Source of the DNA: a virus
Virus record (IMG/VR): IMGVR_UViG_3300043775_002303
Coordinates: 1 to 22,448 of that record
Strand: one strand, 5' to 3'
Length of the DNA stretch: 22,448 nt
Under the pieces are notes generated by a model, which had not been told where the DNA came from, searched no databases, and saw only the letters and a list, made by a program, of their open reading frames with translations. Of the stretch, positions 20,835-22,448 are shown piece after piece (positions within the stretch are counted from its first letter, which is position 1; each line of letters opens with the position of its first letter). Both the position numbers and the translations under genes were made by a program.

Positions 20835-21041
20835 ATGACCCAAGATGAATTTGAATCGCTGTTTATCAGCAAGAATGCAATATGTGCGCGACTAAATAAA
20901 TCATGTAATTATTTAGACCATCACATTGAAAGCAAAGCGTTTCCACGCGCATTAGAGCTTAAAAGTGGAAAGAATAAGGTATTTAAACTGTATTATCGCG
21001 ATGACATACGTCATCATGACTTAGTTAAGGGAGTTGTGTAA
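20835..21041 (+). CDS. Small DNA-binding-like (HTH) protein
   Basis: ATG 20835 is preferred over ATG 20829 because GGAG (20824-20827) gives a normal spacing. The 68-aa product contains ISKNAICARLNKSCNYLDHH followed by IESKAFPRALEL and YYRDDIRHHDL, the layout of AlpA/excisionase-like winged HTH proteins. It is coupled to the next gene (TAATG). A regulatory role is likely but unproven. Confidence 0.6.
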   Translation: MTQDEFESLFISKNAICARLNKSCNYLDHHIESKAFPRALELKSGKNKVFKLYYRDDIRHHDLVKGVV

Positions 21042-21319
21042 TGGCTAAACAGAAACAAGCAAAGCAACAATTTGTGGCATTTTCTGATTCAGATGGTGCA
21101 GTAGTCAGTTTTGATATCAAACAACTTGTTGTGGTTCAATTTAAGCCACAGGATAACGTGCTGGTGCTACGATTGAAATCTGTAGGCAATATCGTCATTA
21201 CCTGTGACATGGTGAGTCACGGTGAGCTGATTGCTGCATCAACAAAGGATTGCCTTACACACCATGTGTCATATGATACATTGACTTATATTTTAGAATT
21301 AGTTGGATTATCAAGTTGA
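21041..21319 (+). CDS. Hypothetical 92-aa protein
   Basis: TAATG overlap with the upstream HTH gene. After a basic N-terminus (MAKQKQAKQQ) it is beta-rich (FVAFSDSDGAVVSFDIKQLV, DNVLVLRLKSVGNIVITC) with a helical end. Its stop overlaps the next promoter's -35 region. Function unknown. Confidence 0.7.
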   Translation: MAKQKQAKQQFVAFSDSDGAVVSFDIKQLVVVQFKPQDNVLVLRLKSVGNIVITCDMVSHGELIAASTKDCLTHHVSYDTLTYILELVGLSS

Positions 21320-21344
21320 CAACAACGTCAAATACAATTAATAT
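21316..21344 (+). promoter_or_regulatory. Promoter with perfect operator-like site (copy g)
   Basis: TTGACA (21316-21321), a 17-bp spacer and TAATAT (21339-21344). The site TTGACAACAACGTCAA (21316-21331) has perfect TTGAC/GTCAA arms. It drives the Sak4-like gene, which has CTGGAGAG before its ATG. Confidence 0.8.
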
Positions 21345-21382
21345 ACAATCGTCAATTACGACAAAACAACTGGAGAGATAAA

Positions 21383-22225
21383 ATGAGTTTTTTAAGCAGA
21401 GCATTAACAACAGAATCAAAACAAGAAGGTCTTCGCCTTATCGCGGCTGGTATTGAAGGTATTGGTAAAACAACACTTCTCGCATCAGCACCTAAACCTG
21501 TATTCATTGCTTTAGAAAAAGGCTATGTGGATGTGGATAGAGAAAAAGTAGCCATTATCCCTATGCATGATGCAAGTTACACAGATTTAATTGAATTATT
21601 TGGTGAGTTATCTGAACTAGTGATGGCTGGTACATTTGAATATCAATCTATTGTTGTGGATTCATTATCAGCTCTTGAGCGTATTATCCACACACACGTC
21701 ATTGCTCTTGACCCTGTGTCAAGAACTAATCCTAAACTCACTATGTTATCAGCACATAATGGCTATGGTAATGCATATAATGTATCCAATACTATCTGGC
21801 AAGACACTTTAAAATGGTTAGATTTCTTTGCTGATAACGGTATTAACATTTGCTGTTCTTGCCATGTATTTACTAACCTAGAGCGCGATACGATTAGCGC
21901 AACAGAATTTCATTTTACTGATGCATTATTGCACTCACCCAAATCATCAAAATCATTTGGTTCTCGTGAACTTGTGACACAATGGTGCGATATTTTTGGA
22001 ATGCTTTATACCTCCAAAACACCTGTGGGTATGGGTAGTGGTATGAATACTGCGGATATTGATAGAGAACAAGGTGTCACACTAGGTGTGGTACAGAACG
22101 CAAGATTTCGTTCAAAGAATCGTTTTGGTCTTGAGCGTGATATTACAATCACAAAAAATGATGGTTGGAATTGTATTGCTCAAGCCATCTTTGATGCTAA
22201 AGGCAGTGATTATTTTTCAAAATGA
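21383..22225 (+). CDS. RecA-fold ATPase, Sak4-like phage recombination protein
   Basis: The 280-aa product has Walker A GIEGIGKT (23-30; K29, T30) and Walker B QSIVVDSLSAL (88-98, D93), with FIALEKGYVDVD between them. This is the pattern of phage AAA/RecA-like nucleotide-binding proteins of the Sak4 type. Family members assist single-strand annealing, with SSB and exonucleases usually nearby. The C-terminal half (QWCDIFGMLYTS..., FRSKNRFGLERDITI) also fits. A strong promoter with an operator-like site precedes it. Its stop overlaps the next ATG (ATGA). The role in recombination-dependent replication is inferred from family. Confidence 0.8.
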   Translation: MSFLSRALTTESKQEGLRLIAAGIEGIGKTTLLASAPKPVFIALEKGYVDVDREKVAIIPMHDASYTDLIELFGELSELVMAGTFEYQSIVVDSLSALERIIHTHVIALDPVSRTNPKLTMLSAHNGYGNAYNVSNTIWQDTLKWLDFFADNGINICCSCHVFTNLERDTISATEFHFTDALLHSPKSSKSFGSRELVTQWCDIFGMLYTSKTPVGMGSGMNTADIDREQGVTLGVVQNARFRSKNRFGLERDITITKNDGWNCIAQAIFDAKGSDYFSK

Positions 22226-22448
22226 TTACAGTTCAAGATATCATGTCACGACTTAATGTGACCGAGAAACAAGTTGAAATGGCTGTGTATAGCGGTGCTA
22301 TACCAGCCCCTGATAACATTATCTGTAATGTTTGGGTAGATGAAGAAAGAATCCAACCTTACCTAGAACATTGGGATTCACGACTCAAACGTAAACGTGA
22401 GAAAGAGTATTATGAAAATAATATTATTGTTGGCAATATGACATTTCC
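22222..22448 (+). CDS. AlpA-like HTH protein (cut by window edge)
   Basis: The frame starts at ATG 22222 overlapping the previous stop and is open to the edge (75 codons). MITVQDIMSRLNVTEKQVEM with AVYSGAIPAPDN and VWVDEERIQPYLEHWD forms a winged HTH like AlpA/excisionase proteins, followed by a basic helix (RLKRKREKEYY). The full length is unknown. Confidence 0.65.
   Translation, partial: MITVQDIMSRLNVTEKQVEMAVYSGAIPAPDNIICNVWVDEERIQPYLEHWDSRLKRKREKEYYENNIIVGNMTF

Noticed and set aside
1-22448. CACAG/CTGTG pentamer appears frequent throughout, as an uptake- or Chi-like signal
   Set aside because: Much of it arises from recurrent codon pairs (for example Pro-Val CCTGTG) and I cannot count it against expectation; a k-mer statistic on the full genome would be needed.

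Overview
The window reads as part of the genome of a tailed dsDNA bacteriophage (Caudoviricetes) or a closely related prophage. It carries small and large terminase subunits, a DUF4055-type portal, a scaffold-like protein, an HU-like protein, a phage tRNA, a Prim-Pol/helicase replication protein, a Sak4-like RecA-fold ATPase and a long run of tiny overlapping genes. The DNA is AT-rich, the ribosome binding sites are GGAG-like and the promoters are sigma70-like. A low-GC gammaproteobacterial host is plausible (Moraxellaceae-like is a guess only). No integrase, lysogeny repressor, tail or lysis enzyme gene is visible here.

Layout. From 6.1 kb down to 0, transcription runs leftward through the packaging/head module: small terminase, two small genes, large terminase, a start-less HNH endonuclease, a strongly structured non-coding stretch, a CAU tRNA, HU-like protein, small membrane (holin-like) protein, portal and scaffold (cut by the window edge). 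A G-rich, hairpin-rich 300-bp block lies just upstream of the small terminase. From 7.9 to 6.4 kb a leftward accessory operon encodes a 32-aa membrane peptide, an LPD29-like protein, a Cys-rich DUF7227/gp88-like protein and a 70-aa protein between two 18-bp direct repeats; it ends at a strong terminator.

From 7.9 to 9.5 kb there is no convincing gene. This divergent intergenic region holds several families of repeats. The most striking is ten copies of the palindrome TTGGTACCAA in two clusters on either side of a segment of about 85 bp with roughly 10% GC, which looks like a replication origin. From 9.5 to 22.4 kb transcription is rightward: three small proteins of which two look ribbon-helix-helix-like, the primase-helicase, then about 30 genes mostly of 30-120 codons joined by ATGA/TAATG overlaps (including a trimmed C5 DNA methyltransferase-like protein and several single-pass membrane peptides), the Sak4-like ATPase and the start of an HTH protein.

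Working together. The origin region separates leftward and rightward modules. At least seven sites matching the 16-bp sequence TTGAYAABAAMGYMAA, in both orientations, sit on the -35 boxes of promoters scattered across both arms. I infer that one phage or host regulator controls these promoters together. This shared operator, the palindrome array and the structured RNA next to the tRNA are the best candidates for undescribed biology.
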